From contig JAETNQ010000002.1 of assembly GCA_021772075.1 (NCBI GenBank), positions 1-64,000 of the forward strand: 64,000 nucleotides of DNA, given 5' to 3'. The DNA is from Lachnospiraceae bacterium (GTDB taxonomy: Bacteria; Bacillota; Clostridia; Lachnospirales; Lachnospiraceae). Below, piece by piece: positions 1-9,004 of the stretch. Position numbers and translations under genes: made by a program. A model generated the notes under the pieces. That model searched no databases, was not told the origin of the DNA, and was given only the letters and a program-made list of their open reading frames with translations. The first letter of the stretch is position 1; each line of letters opens with the position of its first letter.

Positions 1-16
1 CTATTACAACATCCAT
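1..16 (-). CDS. Start of a CDS running off the window, possibly RNase Y
   Basis: An ATG on the complement at position 16 begins M-D-V-V-I and is preceded by TAAGGAGG about ten bases upstream, a strong ribosome binding site. Only five codons lie in the window. In many Lachnospiraceae the gene after recA-recX is rny (ribonuclease Y), whose N-terminus is a hydrophobic anchor, which fits the first residues. The identity is inference from gene order; only the start signal is seen. Confidence 0.35.
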
Positions 17-107
17 GTACAGGAGCACCTCCTTATTTAGTTTTCATTGTACTATTATCTATTATAGAATGTAATACAAGCGATTTTACAACAGTTAAAT
101 TTTAAAC

Positions 108-731
108 TTAAATTGATGTTATGTCAAGTAAAAGTACTCTTCTTATTATGTCCATATTAAATCCTTTTCTGTATAAAAATGCCGACATCTTCTGTTTTTC
201 TTTGTTTCCGGCCCTATCCGGATCAAAATTTTTTTTCTCAAGAAATTTTTGGGCCGTCAAAAATTCATCCGGCCCTTCCCCTTCTTCTGCCATCCTATCC
301 ATGATTTCCTGTATGGTTCTCCTGTCGATCCCCTTTCTATACAGATCCAATTCCATCTTCTTCCGGCTCCTGTCTGCCATATGGCAGGAGATAAAATCCT
401 CCGCATATTTCCTGTCGTCAATATATCCATAAGATTTCACATATGCTATTGCTTCTTCAATGATATCTTCTCCATATTCTCCCCGGGCAAGCTTATCCCT
501 TAATTGTTTTTCCGTATACGCCCGGCCCTTCAGAAGATTCATGCTTCTAAGCTTCGCCCTTTTTGGCAATACGGTTTCCGTAATCTCCAAGTACTCCACT
601 TCTTTGATGTCTTTTCCTTCTTCTATTCCGTAAAGACGCAGTTCGCCTTTGTATAATACAAAGGCGAACTCATTGTCTATAAATACCCTGGCTCTTTTCT
701 TATCAATCTCTTCAATTCCCGTTACCGTCAT
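108..731 (-). CDS. recX: Regulatory protein RecX
   Basis: This 207-residue protein matches the RecX family, whose members bind RecA filaments and modulate recombinase activity. The middle of the protein carries the typical tandem three-helix repeats, including the region around residues 65-115 with the pattern LxxRxYTExQLRxKL and [18 protein letters not shown]. The start ATG at 731 overlaps the recA stop codon as ATGA, so the two genes are translationally coupled and share the LexA-type promoter upstream of recA. Length and order (recA then recX) are typical of Firmicutes. Nothing appears truncated. Confidence 0.93.
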   Translation of the reverse strand: MTVTGIEEIDKKRARVFIDNEFAFVLYKGELRLYGIEEGKDIKEVEYLEITETVLPKRAKLRSMNLLKGRAYTEKQLRDKLARGEYGEDIIEEAIAYVKSYGYIDDRKYAEDFISCHMADRSRKKMELDLYRKGIDRRTIQEIMDRMAEEGEGPDEFLTAQKFLEKKNFDPDRAGNKEKQKMSAFLYRKGFNMDIIRRVLLLDITSI

Positions 732-1816
732 TCTTCTCCCCGTTTCTGCACGGCCGTCTTCGTCGCCCGTTTCTTTTCCTCAGGAGCCGCCGGCATCTCC
801 GTTCCCACCGCTTCCTCGTCTTTTTCCAGCCCAAAATGGCGCCTCACCTTATGCTCCACTTCTTTGCATATTTCCGGATTGTCCTTCAAATACTGTTTCG
901 CATTCTCCCGTCCCTGCCCAATCTTATTTCCTCCATATGCATACCATGCGCCGCTCTTATTAATAATGCCGTTTTCCGCTGCCAGATCCAGAATATCCCC
1001 TACCGCAGAAATCCCTTCCCCAAACATAATATCGAATTCCGCTTCTTTAAACGGAGGAGCAATCTTATTTTTCACCACTTTGACTCTTGTCCTGTTTCCT
1101 ATGACTTCCCCGCTTTGCTTTAAGGACTCTATTCTTCTTACATCCAACCGTACGGACGAATAAAATTTTAACGCGCGGCCTCCCGTAGTAGTCTCAGGAT
1201 TTCCGAACATAACCCCTACTTTTTCACGCAGCTGGTTAATAAACACTACCGTACAATTTGATTTGCTGATAACTGCCGTAAGTTTGCGCAGAGCCTGGGA
1301 CATCAGGCGGGCATGGAGTCCTACATGACTGTCCCCCATATCTCCGTCGATCTCCGCTTTTGGTACCAAAGCCGCCACGGAATCCACTACTACAATATCG
1401 ACGGCGCCGGAGCGCACCATGGTTTCCGTAATTTCCAGCGCTTGTTCGCCGTTATCCGGCTGGGAGATATATAAATTGTCCACATCTACTCCTATATTTT
1501 TTGCATATACCGGATCCAAAGCATGTTCGGCATCAATAAACCCCGCAATCCCGCCTTTTTTCTGCACTTCCGCAATCATATGCAGAGTTACTGTCGTCTT
1601 ACCGCTGGATTCCGGCCCGTAAATCTCGATGATCCTCCCCTTAGGTATGCCGCCCAGCCCCAATGCCAGATCCAGACTTAAGGAACCTGTCGGTATCGTC
1701 TCCACGTTCATCTGCGCGCTGGGATCGCCCAGCTTCATTACAGCGCCTTTCCCATATTGCTTCTCTATATGTACCAGCGCCGCGTCTAATGCTTTTAATT
1801 TCTCTTCTCTCTCCAT
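728..1816 (-). CDS. recA: Recombinase RecA
   Basis: RecA is the DNA-dependent ATPase that catalyses homologous strand exchange and activates LexA self-cleavage in the SOS response. The 362-residue protein has the Walker A motif GPESSGKTT at about residues 67-75, the Walker B region [11 protein letters not shown], and the L2-loop region with [21 protein letters not shown]. The C-terminal tail is rich in charged residues, as usual. A ribosome binding site AAGGAGAAAGG precedes the ATG. The leader of about 105 bases is fed by a sigma-A promoter overlapped by SOS-box-like palindromes. The downstream gene recX overlaps by four bases. Confidence 0.99.
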   Translation of the reverse strand: MEREEKLKALDAALVHIEKQYGKGAVMKLGDPSAQMNVETIPTGSLSLDLALGLGGIPKGRIIEIYGPESSGKTTVTLHMIAEVQKKGGIAGFIDAEHALDPVYAKNIGVDVDNLYISQPDNGEQALEITETMVRSGAVDIVVVDSVAALVPKAEIDGDMGDSHVGLHARLMSQALRKLTAVISKSNCTVVFINQLREKVGVMFGNPETTTGGRALKFYSSVRLDVRRIESLKQSGEVIGNRTRVKVVKNKIAPPFKEAEFDIMFGEGISAVGDILDLAAENGIINKSGAWYAYGGNKIGQGRENAKQYLKDNPEICKEVEHKVRRHFGLEKDEEAVGTEMPAAPEEKKRATKTAVQKRGEE

Positions 1817-1909
1817 CTGAAACCTTTCTCCTTATCCTTTTTATATTTTTAAGTGAAAATATGGCAATTTACAAACGTACACTTGACGTATTTCTGACTG
1901 CAAAGTTTG

Positions 1910-1923
1910 AGAACATTTGTTCT
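1910..1923. promoter_or_regulatory. SOS (LexA) box at recA
   Basis: AGAACATTTGTTCT is a perfect 14-base palindrome containing the GAAC-N4-GTTC core of Bacillus/Clostridium LexA operators. It lies just downstream of the recA -10 hexamer, at about the transcription start, where a bound repressor would block initiation. A second, less perfect box lies in the promoter spacer. Confidence 0.8.
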
Positions 1924-1928
1924 TTTCC

Positions 1929-1957
1929 ATACTAAAACAAACGTTCGGCTTTGTCAA
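1929..1957 (-). promoter_or_regulatory. recA promoter, -35 TTGACA / -10 TAGTAT
   Basis: On the complement, TTGACA (1957-1952) and TAGTAT (1934-1929) are separated by exactly 17 bases, which is a near-consensus sigma-A promoter pointing into recA. The spacer contains CGAAC-GTTT-GTTTT, a close match to the Firmicute LexA box CGAAC-N4-GTTCG. Confidence 0.85.
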
Positions 1958-2260
1958 TCCTTTTTCATTAAATCTATCATAGCATATTATAAGTCCCATA
2001 AACATCCCTTGCATATTCATCCTGTTTATTTTTGAGAAAATTTGGCGATATGCCCGAATTGATTACCGCTCTGCAGCGTCATTTCCTGTTATACGAAAGC
2101 AGGAATGATTATGTTTCCCGTTCCCCACGAATATTCCTTTTTTAATGTAGCATATCCTATACAAAATAACAAGCAAAAAAACAGAAACAGCACAAAAACC
2201 AATTTCCATGCTGTTTCCGAAAACAACTATCACTCAAACAATGCGCCGATCATATGGCGG
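1958..2260. other. Intergenic stretch without recognised gene
   Basis: Between the recA promoter and the stop of the next minus-strand gene there is about 300 bases of A/T-rich DNA. A weak inverted repeat (TTCCTG...CAGGAA around 2082-2104) is visible but no T-run follows it on either strand. I see no convincing gene, RNA or promoter. Confidence 0.5.
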
Positions 2261-3589
2261 TCAATATTTTTGAAGAAATTTCTCATAATCCGTATATGTC
2301 ACCGTTACGTAATATTCCCCCATATTCAGACCCACTTCCATTCCGAGAGGGGTATAAAACAATATGGAAGTGCCGCCGCTCGTAAGATAATAGACGATCT
2401 CCTGATCTGTCATGGAATCAAGATCACTGACCGTTCCATTCTGCTGTCTGCACCTTTTGCGGAAATCTACAGCAAATTCGTCGTCAATTTCCATAATACT
2501 GTTATTATCCAGCACTACCCCGTTCTCCATATCGATGTTCAGGCAATAAAGGCCATAATCAGCCCAATAGTCGGTATATATCATTTCGCAGAATACAACG
2601 CTCATTACTTCCGGATCCATAAAAGTAACATAAGCTTCCGAATATACCAGAAAGCTTTCCCCCGGCATCATGTATTTGGAATATTCCTTGTAATATTCTT
2701 CAAAATATTCCGTCTCATCATCGATAATATCGTTGATTACTTCCAGATTCGGGACATCTCCCTCAATGACGGGATAGTCCACCGCAATCGTCACATTATC
2801 GTTATTTCCTTCATATTCATAGTTTTTCCATTCAATGGAATAATCCAGATCCGTACGGACGGCATCGGTAATTTCACCATAATATTCTCTGCCGTCTCCC
2901 GTTTCGGGCAGAAGAGTCTCTCCGTACTTCTTTTCTAATCCTTCTTTGGGCGTTTCCGTTTCAAAATACGTTCTTTTTTCTCCGCCCACGGCATCTTCCG
3001 CATTATCCGACGGCTGTCCCGATTTCCATAAAGAAACGGTCACAAGCCCGAATACCACGACGAGAAAGGCAATCGCCAATGCCGCAACCGCAGTCAACGA
3101 TATAATAACTAAAACTGTCTGCCCAGACTTTTGCCTGTTCGGGCAATTCCGGCACCGGCACAGTTCTCCTCCTCTGCATTTATGGTTATCATATGCCAGT
3201 CCATCCTCCCGAGACTCCGGCTTTCTTGAAAATCCCGGTTCTTTTGGAGGCTCCGGCCTCTCTGCTCCATTCGAAAACAGCGGCTCCTCTGAATCCTTTG
3301 GTTTCTTTGCAAAATCCAATCCTTCCAAGGGTTCCGTTTTTCCCGCAAACCGCAAATCCTCCGGAGGTTTTTCTTCTGCCGACAGTTTTTTGAAAGGCTC
3401 CTCCGGCTTTTTGATATAATCGGAAGCATTATTAAAATAACGAGTCTCCGTCGGATGAAAATCCGTCGGATGGAAATCCGTCGGATCGCAATCCGCCTGA
3501 TTACGATTCGACCCGTTCTCCTCCATCATGATTCCACTAAAAATTCCGCCCTCAAATTTTCCATCGGCAGTCTGACCCTGTCTATCCAT
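2261..3589 (-). CDS. Membrane protein with Cys-rich N-terminal part and RsiV-like (DUF3298-type) C-terminal domain
   Basis: This 442-residue protein is not a recognised named gene. It has an acidic, Pro/Glu-rich N-terminal half containing repeats of the pentapeptide HPTDF and a short Cys cluster (CRGGELCRCRNCPN, possible metal binding) just before a single membrane helix (VLVIISLTAVAALAIAF). The extracytoplasmic C-terminal half of about 200 residues resembles DUF3298/RsiV-type domains (a YPVIEG strand and LTSGGTSILFYTPLGMEVG near the end). The start at 3589 is chosen because GGGGG lies five bases upstream; an in-frame TTG at 3622 and ATG at 3601 are alternatives. It follows cinA by 57 bases. 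A sensing or anti-sigma-like role is possible but not shown. Confidence 0.6.
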   Translation of the reverse strand: MDRQGQTADGKFEGGIFSGIMMEENGSNRNQADCDPTDFHPTDFHPTETRYFNNASDYIKKPEEPFKKLSAEEKPPEDLRFAGKTEPLEGLDFAKKPKDSEEPLFSNGAERPEPPKEPGFSRKPESREDGLAYDNHKCRGGELCRCRNCPNRQKSGQTVLVIISLTAVAALAIAFLVVVFGLVTVSLWKSGQPSDNAEDAVGGEKRTYFETETPKEGLEKKYGETLLPETGDGREYYGEITDAVRTDLDYSIEWKNYEYEGNNDNVTIAVDYPVIEGDVPNLEVINDIIDDETEYFEEYYKEYSKYMMPGESFLVYSEAYVTFMDPEVMSVVFCEMIYTDYWADYGLYCLNIDMENGVVLDNNSIMEIDDEFAVDFRKRCRQQNGTVSDLDSMTDQEIVYYLTSGGTSILFYTPLGMEVGLNMGEYYVTVTYTDYEKFLQKY

Positions 3590-3645
3590 ACCAACCCCCA
3601 TACTGTCGCCATAAGGCGGCAACCAAGCATCAACGGGAAGAATCC

Positions 3646-4902
3646 CTAAAATGTAACCTCGCTATAATACTCCAGAATACACTGCCGCATCAGGATTAAT
3701 GCGGATGATACGGCCGTTTCCCTTATCTTCGCACGGTTTCCCCTGAAATTACATTTTCTGACTTTTATTTTACCACATACATTACAAGCAATATATACTA
3801 AACCTACCGGTTTTTCCTCCGTTCCTCCTCCCGGTCCCGCAATGCCGGTAATCGATACCGCCACTTCTGCTCTGGATATTGCCGCAGCGCCCTTGGCCAT
3901 CTCTTTCGCAACCTCTTCGCTGACCGCTCCTTTCTTTTCCAAAAGTCCTTTTTTTATGCCCAGTATTCTTCTCTTTGCCTTATTGGAATAGGTAATATAT
4001 CCCGACTTATATACATCCGAAACCCCTGGAACATTGATAAGCCTTGCCGCCAGCATCCCGCCGGTACAAGACTCCACCGTACTCACGGTCAGTTTATTCG
4101 CAATCAGAAGATCCACTACTGCCTTTTCCAGCGTAATATCCGCATTTGTCGTATAAACGCAGGGGCCGAACCGGTTTTTCAGTTCCTTAACCACTGGTTT
4201 CACCAGCTTTTTCGCTTCCTTCTCTCCCGCAGCCTTTGCCGTAACGCGCAGATGCACTTCGCAGTTCTTGGCATAAGTAGCGATCGTCGGATTACCCTGG
4301 CTGTCGATCATATCTTTGATCAGCGTTTCCGCCTTGCTTTCCCCAACGCCGCAGATCTTTACCGTCTGTGAATAGATCACCTCGGAATCCTTGCCCGCAA
4401 GATAGGGCATTATGCTCTTTTCAAACATTGGAATCATTTCATTGGGCGGCCCCGGCAAAAGAACCACTTTTTTCTCCCTGTCCTCTATAATAACTCCCGG
4501 CGCCGTACCATTTTCGTTATTCACCGCAATGGCTCCCTCCGGCATCATCGCCTGCTTCCAGTTATTTTCCGTTAGTTCCATATTACGGCTGATAAAATAT
4601 TCTTCGATCCTTTTTCTGGACGGCTCATGCATCGCCAATTTACGGCCCATTACTTTTGCCGAAACCTCTTTCGTCAGATCATCCTCCGTAGGTCCGAGTC
4701 CTCCTGATAAAATTACGATGTCCGAGCGTTCCAGAGCCGTCTTCAATACAGCAGCCAGCCTTTCCTCGTTATCGCCTACCACGCTCTGGTAAAAACAGGA
4801 CAAACCCAGATCCGCGCATTTCTCTGCCAAATATGCCGCATTTGTATTTACGATATTTCCAAGCAAAAGTTCCGTTCCAACTGATATTAATTCTACTGTC
4901 AT
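3646..4902 (-). CDS. cinA: CinA family protein (nicotinamide-nucleotide amidohydrolase)
   Basis: The 418-residue protein has the full two-domain CinA layout. An N-terminal molybdopterin-binding-like (COG1058) domain opens with VELISVGTELLLGNIVNTNA and carries ILSGGLGPTEDDLTKE near residue 65. A C-terminal CinA/PncC domain contains STVESCTGGMLAARLINVPGVS and SITGIAGPGGGTEEKPVGLVY. The C-terminal domain deamidates nicotinamide mononucleotide in NAD salvage; the N-terminal domain is associated with ADP-ribose pyrophosphatase activity in some members. It sits upstream of the RsiV-like gene and downstream of pgsA, near recA, as often in Firmicutes. Confidence 0.93.
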   Translation of the reverse strand: MTVELISVGTELLLGNIVNTNAAYLAEKCADLGLSCFYQSVVGDNEERLAAVLKTALERSDIVILSGGLGPTEDDLTKEVSAKVMGRKLAMHEPSRKRIEEYFISRNMELTENNWKQAMMPEGAIAVNNENGTAPGVIIEDREKKVVLLPGPPNEMIPMFEKSIMPYLAGKDSEVIYSQTVKICGVGESKAETLIKDMIDSQGNPTIATYAKNCEVHLRVTAKAAGEKEAKKLVKPVVKELKNRFGPCVYTTNADITLEKAVVDLLIANKLTVSTVESCTGGMLAARLINVPGVSDVYKSGYITYSNKAKRRILGIKKGLLEKKGAVSEEVAKEMAKGAAAISRAEVAVSITGIAGPGGGTEEKPVGLVYIACNVCGKIKVRKCNFRGNRAKIRETAVSSALILMRQCILEYYSEVTF

Positions 4903-4953
4903 ATTCGTCCTCTTACCTTTTCCTGTTCACAATGTTTTGCCTGTCCGTCTCTG

Positions 4954-5490
4954 CTATTTTGTTTCTCTCATGACTTCTTTATTTTTTATAAGATAATCCA
5001 AGAGGGATACCACTGTCAGTATCAGCGCGATCCACATAACGATATTCGTAAGAAGATGCAGCGCCTCCAGATCCGCGATCATCAGGCAGATCATCACCAT
5101 CTGGAAAGTCGTTTTAAACTTTCCCCAGTAACTGGCAGCGATCACTACGCCGTTATCCGAAGCAATCAGCCGGAATCCGCTGATAATAAACTCCCTGGCA
5201 ATGATGACAATCACCATCCAGGAAGGGATCCTCCCGAGTTCCACCAGACAGATCAGCGCTGAACATACCAGCAGTTTATCCGCCAAGGGATCCATAAACT
5301 TGCCAAAATTAGTAATCAGATTATATTTTCTGGCAATATGCCCATCCAGCAAGTCTGTCAGGCTCGCCGCTATAAATAAGGCGAGAGCTATCCATTTATC
5401 CGAAGGCCCCGTTACCGGAAGCAGCATAAACAAAACAAAAAACGGAATCATTACTATCCTTAAAATCGTCAGTTTATTCGGTAAATTCAT
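4954..5490 (-). CDS. pgsA: CDP-diacylglycerol-glycerol-3-phosphate 3-phosphatidyltransferase
   Basis: PgsA makes phosphatidylglycerol phosphate, the committed step to phosphatidylglycerol. The 178-residue protein is an integral membrane enzyme with the complete CDP-alcohol phosphotransferase signature D-G-x2-A-R-x8-G-x3-D-x3-D, seen as DGHIAR...GKFMDPLADK at about residues 49-72. Several hydrophobic helices flank it. Its ATG lies inside the 3' end of rimO (17-base overlap) with GGGAGA eight bases upstream, so the two are co-translated. Length is normal. Confidence 0.95.
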   Translation of the reverse strand: MNLPNKLTILRIVMIPFFVLFMLLPVTGPSDKWIALALFIAASLTDLLDGHIARKYNLITNFGKFMDPLADKLLVCSALICLVELGRIPSWMVIVIIAREFIISGFRLIASDNGVVIAASYWGKFKTTFQMVMICLMIADLEALHLLTNIVMWIALILTVVSLLDYLIKNKEVMRETK

Positions 5491-6811
5491 CGCATATTTC
5501 TCCCATCAAATCATATTCGTAAGAACCGGTAATCCTTACTTTTACAAAATCACCGCTTATAAGCTGCCTGTCCGTATGAATAAAAAGATATCCGTCCACA
5601 TTAGGCGCATCTTTATAAGTCCTCGCCACATAAGCATCTTCATCGGCAATCTTTCCTTCTACCATGGCATCGACGTACTTTCCCTCCATTTTTTCCGCCG
5701 CCTCAAACGCGATCTCCTGCTGGAGTTCCATAATAGCGTTCCGCCGCTCCTCCTTCACGCCTTCCCCTATTTGATCCGGCATGACGGCCGCAGGCGTTCC
5801 TTCTTCCGGCGAATAAGCAAAAACGCCAAGACGGTCGAATTCCATCTCGTCCACAAATTCCATCAGCGTTTCATGATCTTCTTCCGTCTCTCCCGGAAAA
5901 CCCGTGATCAAGGTGGTTCTCAAACAAATATCAGGAATGTTTTCCCTCAATTTTTTTACTATATCCCTGATCTGCGCGCTGTCCGTTTTTCTTCCCATCC
6001 TCTTTAAAACGCTGTCCGAACCATGCTGCACCGGTATATCTAGGTAATGGCAGATCTTCTCTTCCCGCTTTATTACACGGATCAGGTCATCCGTAATTTC
6101 TTCCGGATAACAATATAAAATACGGATCCAAGAAAGCCCCTGAATCCGGCATAGCCTTGTCAGCAGCTCCGGCAGCTTTTTCTCCCCATACAGATCCACG
6201 CCGTAAAGGGTCGTCTCCTGGGCGACCACTATCAGTTCTTTCACGCCTTCGGCCGCCAGTGTTTCCGCCTCAGCCGCCAGCTCTTCCATCGGAACGCTTC
6301 GGTATTTTCCCCTTATTCTCGGTATAATGCAATATGTGCAATGTTTATCGCAGCCTTCCGCTATCTTCAGATATGCGTAATGGCCGCCGGTCGTCACGAC
6401 TCTTTTTCTATTCCCTGACGGCCTTCTGTCCAGAGGCAGCAAATGTTCCCTGCTCTCACCCGCCATGACATCTTCTATGGTTTCTACAATTTTATCGATT
6501 GCCGAAGTGCCGATAATCGCATCCACTTCCTCTATCTCTTTCCGTATTTCTTTCTGGTAGCGCTGGGCCAGGCAGCCCGTTACGATCAAAACCTTTAACT
6601 GCCCCGATTTCTTAAGCTCCGCCATTTCCAATATGGCATCCACGCTTTCTTCTTTCGCATCGTTAATAAAACAGCATGTATTCACGACTGCGATCTCCGC
6701 TTCCGTTTCATCGTCCGTAAAGGTATAGCCTTTCTCCGCCAGCATACCGAGCATCACTTCGGAATCCACCAGATTCTTATCACATCCAAGGGATACCATT
6801 AAAATTTTCAT
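5474..6811 (-). CDS. rimO: Ribosomal protein S12 methylthiotransferase RimO
   Basis: RimO is a radical-SAM enzyme that methylthiolates an aspartate of ribosomal protein S12. The 445-residue protein has the N-terminal UPF0004 domain with cluster cysteines (SLGCDKNLVDSE, VVNTCCFINDAKEES, VTGCLAQRY), the radical-SAM motif CDKHCTYCIIPRIRG near residue 155, and a C-terminal TRAM domain. SLGCDKNLVDSE distinguishes RimO from MiaB. GGGGGTATAGGG precedes the ATG. It lies between rpoZ and pgsA in an apparent operon. Confidence 0.96.
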   Translation of the reverse strand: MKILMVSLGCDKNLVDSEVMLGMLAEKGYTFTDDETEAEIAVVNTCCFINDAKEESVDAILEMAELKKSGQLKVLIVTGCLAQRYQKEIRKEIEEVDAIIGTSAIDKIVETIEDVMAGESREHLLPLDRRPSGNRKRVVTTGGHYAYLKIAEGCDKHCTYCIIPRIRGKYRSVPMEELAAEAETLAAEGVKELIVVAQETTLYGVDLYGEKKLPELLTRLCRIQGLSWIRILYCYPEEITDDLIRVIKREEKICHYLDIPVQHGSDSVLKRMGRKTDSAQIRDIVKKLRENIPDICLRTTLITGFPGETEEDHETLMEFVDEMEFDRLGVFAYSPEEGTPAAVMPDQIGEGVKEERRNAIMELQQEIAFEAAEKMEGKYVDAMVEGKIADEDAYVARTYKDAPNVDGYLFIHTDRQLISGDFVKVRITGSYEYDLMGEICDEFTE

Positions 6812-6850
6812 CCCTATACCCCCTGACCGCGCATCCTCCGAAAAATTCCT

Positions 6851-7135
6851 TTATGCTTCATCCCTTTCCATGCCAGTCCCATCTTCCTGGATCTCATCCT
6901 CCTGTTCCTCTTCGCTTAATATCTTAATCTTTCCTTGGTTTAATTCCTCTACCGCAACGGACAAAGGTTTTTTCCCCTTCCCCTCTACCATCGGTTCTTC
7001 GCCCGCAATGATCTGCCTCGCCCTCTTGGACGTCGCCATAACGATAGAATACCTGCTGTTCACCACAGGCGCTTCTCCCGGCTCGACCTCGCTGTTGACT
7101 ACTTTCATTAAATCTGAATAAGATGGATGTAACAT
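6851..7135 (-). CDS. rpoZ: RNA polymerase omega subunit
   Basis: The 94-residue protein corresponds to the small omega subunit that stabilises beta-prime in RNA polymerase. The motif NSRYSIVMATSKRARQI at about residues 25-41 is the conserved omega core. I start it at the ATG at 7135 (MLHPSYSDLMK), preceded by AAAGGAG seven bases upstream; an upstream extension would run into gmk. Its start overlaps the gmk stop as TAATG, indicating translational coupling. The C-terminal tail is acidic and variable. The gmk-rpoZ pairing is standard in Firmicutes. Confidence 0.9.
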   Translation of the reverse strand: MLHPSYSDLMKVVNSEVEPGEAPVVNSRYSIVMATSKRARQIIAGEEPMVEGKGKKPLSVAVEELNQGKIKILSEEEQEDEIQEDGTGMERDEA

Positions 7136-7770
7136 TACTTTTCTCCTTTCACCAGAACATTCAGTTCCTGTCTCATATTTTCTATCCACTCTTCATTCCT
7201 GCCTACGGCGTTATGCGCCGCCCTGATAATGGAATGAAGCTCCCTGGTACACATCTCCAAATCGTCATTGACCACGATATAATCATAGCTTTCAATGCCT
7301 TTTGCTTCTTCCAAAGCACGACAGAGCCTCTTTTCTATTACTTCCGGCGTCTCCGTCCCCCTGCCCGCCAGACGTTTCTTTAATTGTTCCGCCGACGGCG
7401 GCATTACGAAAATCAGCAGGGCGGCAGGATATTTTTTCTTCACCTTCAAAGCGCCCTGTATTTCAATCTCCAAAAGCACATCTTTGCCCATTTCAAGCTG
7501 TGTTTCCACATACTCCCTCGGCGTTCCATAATAATTGCCGCAATAGCAGGCAAATTCTATCAATCCGTCCTGACCCATTTTTTCTTTAAACGTTTCCTCG
7601 GATACAAAAAAATATTCCCTTCCCTCTTCCTCTCCTTCTCTGGGCTGACGGGTCGTCATGGAAATGGATAACGCATAATTATCATAAGTTTTCACCAGAT
7701 TTTTCATCAGGGTTCCCTTTCCCGCCCCTGAGAATCCCGAAACAACAACTAAAATACCCTTACGCTTCAT
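7135..7770 (-). CDS. gmk: Guanylate kinase
   Basis: Gmk phosphorylates GMP to GDP using ATP. The 211-residue protein has the P-loop GFSGAGKGT at about residues 12-20, the GMP-binding region STMTTRQPREGEEEGREYFFV, and LLEIEIQGALKVKKKYP further on. The ATG overlaps the end of remA by eleven bases, with GGAGA upstream. The remA-gmk-rpoZ arrangement is conserved across Clostridia and Bacilli. In some anaerobes such genes are called (d)GMP kinases; nothing here suggests a different substrate. Confidence 0.96.
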   Translation of the reverse strand: MKRKGILVVVSGFSGAGKGTLMKNLVKTYDNYALSISMTTRQPREGEEEGREYFFVSEETFKEKMGQDGLIEFACYCGNYYGTPREYVETQLEMGKDVLLEIEIQGALKVKKKYPAALLIFVMPPSAEQLKKRLAGRGTETPEVIEKRLCRALEEAKGIESYDYIVVNDDLEMCTRELHSIIRAAHNAVGRNEEWIENMRQELNVLVKGEK

Positions 7771-8020
7771 TTATCTCTCCGTTTTCCGTCTGCGCCCTGT
7801 TCGCAATCGTCTCCGGCAAAAGCGCCGACAGCACCAGCTGGCTGTTCTCCATAACGAGCACCGACTTCGTTTTCCTCCCCTGGGTTGCATCGATCGCCAT
7901 TCCTGATTCCCTTGCATGCTGCACCATTCTTTTCACAGGCGCCGAATCAGGACTGACAACAGCTATTATTTTTTCCGTGTTCACTATATTTCCAAAACCT
8001 ATATGAATCAGCTTATTCAT
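7760..8020 (-). CDS. remA: RemA-family DNA-binding regulator (DUF370)
   Basis: The 86-residue protein matches the RemA/DUF370 family, with IHIGFGNIVNTEKIIAVVSPDSAPVKR near the N-terminus and ATQGRKTKSVLVMENSQLVLSAL following. In Bacillus subtilis RemA is an oligomeric DNA-binding activator of matrix and osmoprotection genes. In Clostridia the target genes are not well defined. It lies between yicC and gmk, the conserved location. The start is supported by AAGG eight bases upstream of the ATG. Confidence 0.88.
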   Translation of the reverse strand: MNKLIHIGFGNIVNTEKIIAVVSPDSAPVKRMVQHARESGMAIDATQGRKTKSVLVMENSQLVLSALLPETIANRAQTENGEINEA

Positions 8021-8035
8021 CGAACTAACCTTTTC

Positions 8036-8914
8036 TTACTCTATATTCTGTATCTGCTCGCGCACCTTCTCGATCTCTGTTTTCAGTTCGATCGCCCGGT
8101 TGGAAATTTCCATATTATTTGTTTTGGAAAGGATCGTATTCGCCTCCCTGTTCATTTCCTGGGCAATAAAATCCAGCTTCCTCCCGATACTTCCGCCATC
8201 CACCAGCGTCTGCCTCGTCGTCTCTATATGGTTCCTTAAGCGAACCAATTCCTCGTCCACGCATATCTTATCCGCAAAAAGCGTTACCTCAAGCAAAAGG
8301 CGGTTTTCCTCTATCTGCGTATCTTCCAGCAGCTCGCGCACCCTCTCTCTCAGTTTATCCTTATATTCCTCCACAAGCTGCGGAGAACGTTCCTCAATAA
8401 AGGATAAATGATCCAGCATCCCGTCCAGTTTGGCAATCAAATCATTTTTCAGCGCTTCCCCTTCCTTCAGCCTCGTTTCCACAAACTTTTCCGCCGCGCC
8501 CTGAACAGCTCCGCACAGAGCCTTCCATATCTCTTCTTCGTCCACAGACTGCTCTTCCATCGTTAAAATTTCCGGATAACGGGATAAAGCCGAAACCCTG
8601 ATATCATTGTCAAGCCCGAAGTCTTCCGCCATTTTCTCCAGATAACCCATATATTCCGCCGCAAGTTCTTTATTATATTTTACGCATACATTGGATTCGG
8701 TAAAGTCTTCATAGGCGATAAATACATCCACTTTGCCCCGCTGCATATATTTTTTCAGTTCTGCCCGAATGGCTGCTTCAAAGAAACCGAGCTTTTTCGG
8801 CATTTTAATATTGACATCCAGATATCGGTGGTTCACCGACTTGATCTCCACTGTAATCTTACGTTTTTCTTCCGACACTTCGTTTCTGCCGAAGCCTGTC
8901 ATACTTTTTATCAT
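8036..8914 (-). CDS. yicC: YicC family protein (endoribonuclease family)
   Basis: The 292-residue protein opens with the diagnostic MIKSMTGFGRNE and contains VEIKSVNHRYLDVNIKMPK, with the C-terminal DUF1732 region ending in IGRKLDFIAQEMNREANTILSK and an EIEKVREQIQNIE tail. Family members have been reported as endoribonucleases acting in RNA turnover; the exact substrate here is unknown. It is the first gene of the yicC-remA-gmk-rpoZ-rimO-pgsA cluster and has its own strong promoter immediately downstream of palindromic element A. Confidence 0.92.
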   Translation of the reverse strand: MIKSMTGFGRNEVSEEKRKITVEIKSVNHRYLDVNIKMPKKLGFFEAAIRAELKKYMQRGKVDVFIAYEDFTESNVCVKYNKELAAEYMGYLEKMAEDFGLDNDIRVSALSRYPEILTMEEQSVDEEEIWKALCGAVQGAAEKFVETRLKEGEALKNDLIAKLDGMLDHLSFIEERSPQLVEEYKDKLRERVRELLEDTQIEENRLLLEVTLFADKICVDEELVRLRNHIETTRQTLVDGGSIGRKLDFIAQEMNREANTILSKTNNMEISNRAIELKTEIEKVREQIQNIE

Positions 8915-8958
8915 GATCTTCCGCCATCTCCAATCAATGCTCTTGCGTATTTCATATT

Positions 8959-8987
8959 ATTATAAAATACCTCATCCTTCCAGTCAA
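8959..8987 (-). promoter_or_regulatory. yicC promoter, -35 TTGACT / -10 TATAAT
   Basis: On the complement TTGACT (8987-8982) and TATAAT (8964-8959) are 17 bases apart, a near-consensus sigma-A promoter pointing into yicC. It ends only ten bases from the left target duplication of element A, so the element landed just upstream of the -35. Confidence 0.85.
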
Positions 8988-8996
8988 GGATTGTTT

Positions 8997-9004
8997 GAAT
9001 GGGG
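8997..9004. repeat. Left copy of 8-bp direct repeat flanking element A
   Basis: GAATGGGG occurs here and again at 9361-9368, exactly abutting both ends of palindromic element A. The bases outside the eight do not match, as expected for a target-site duplication. Confidence 0.8.

Noticed and set aside
2105-2938. Long plus-strand open frame opposite the RsiV-like gene
   Set aside because: It is antisense to a gene with a signal-anchor, domain structure and better codon pattern, and has no ribosome binding site or recognisable domain.
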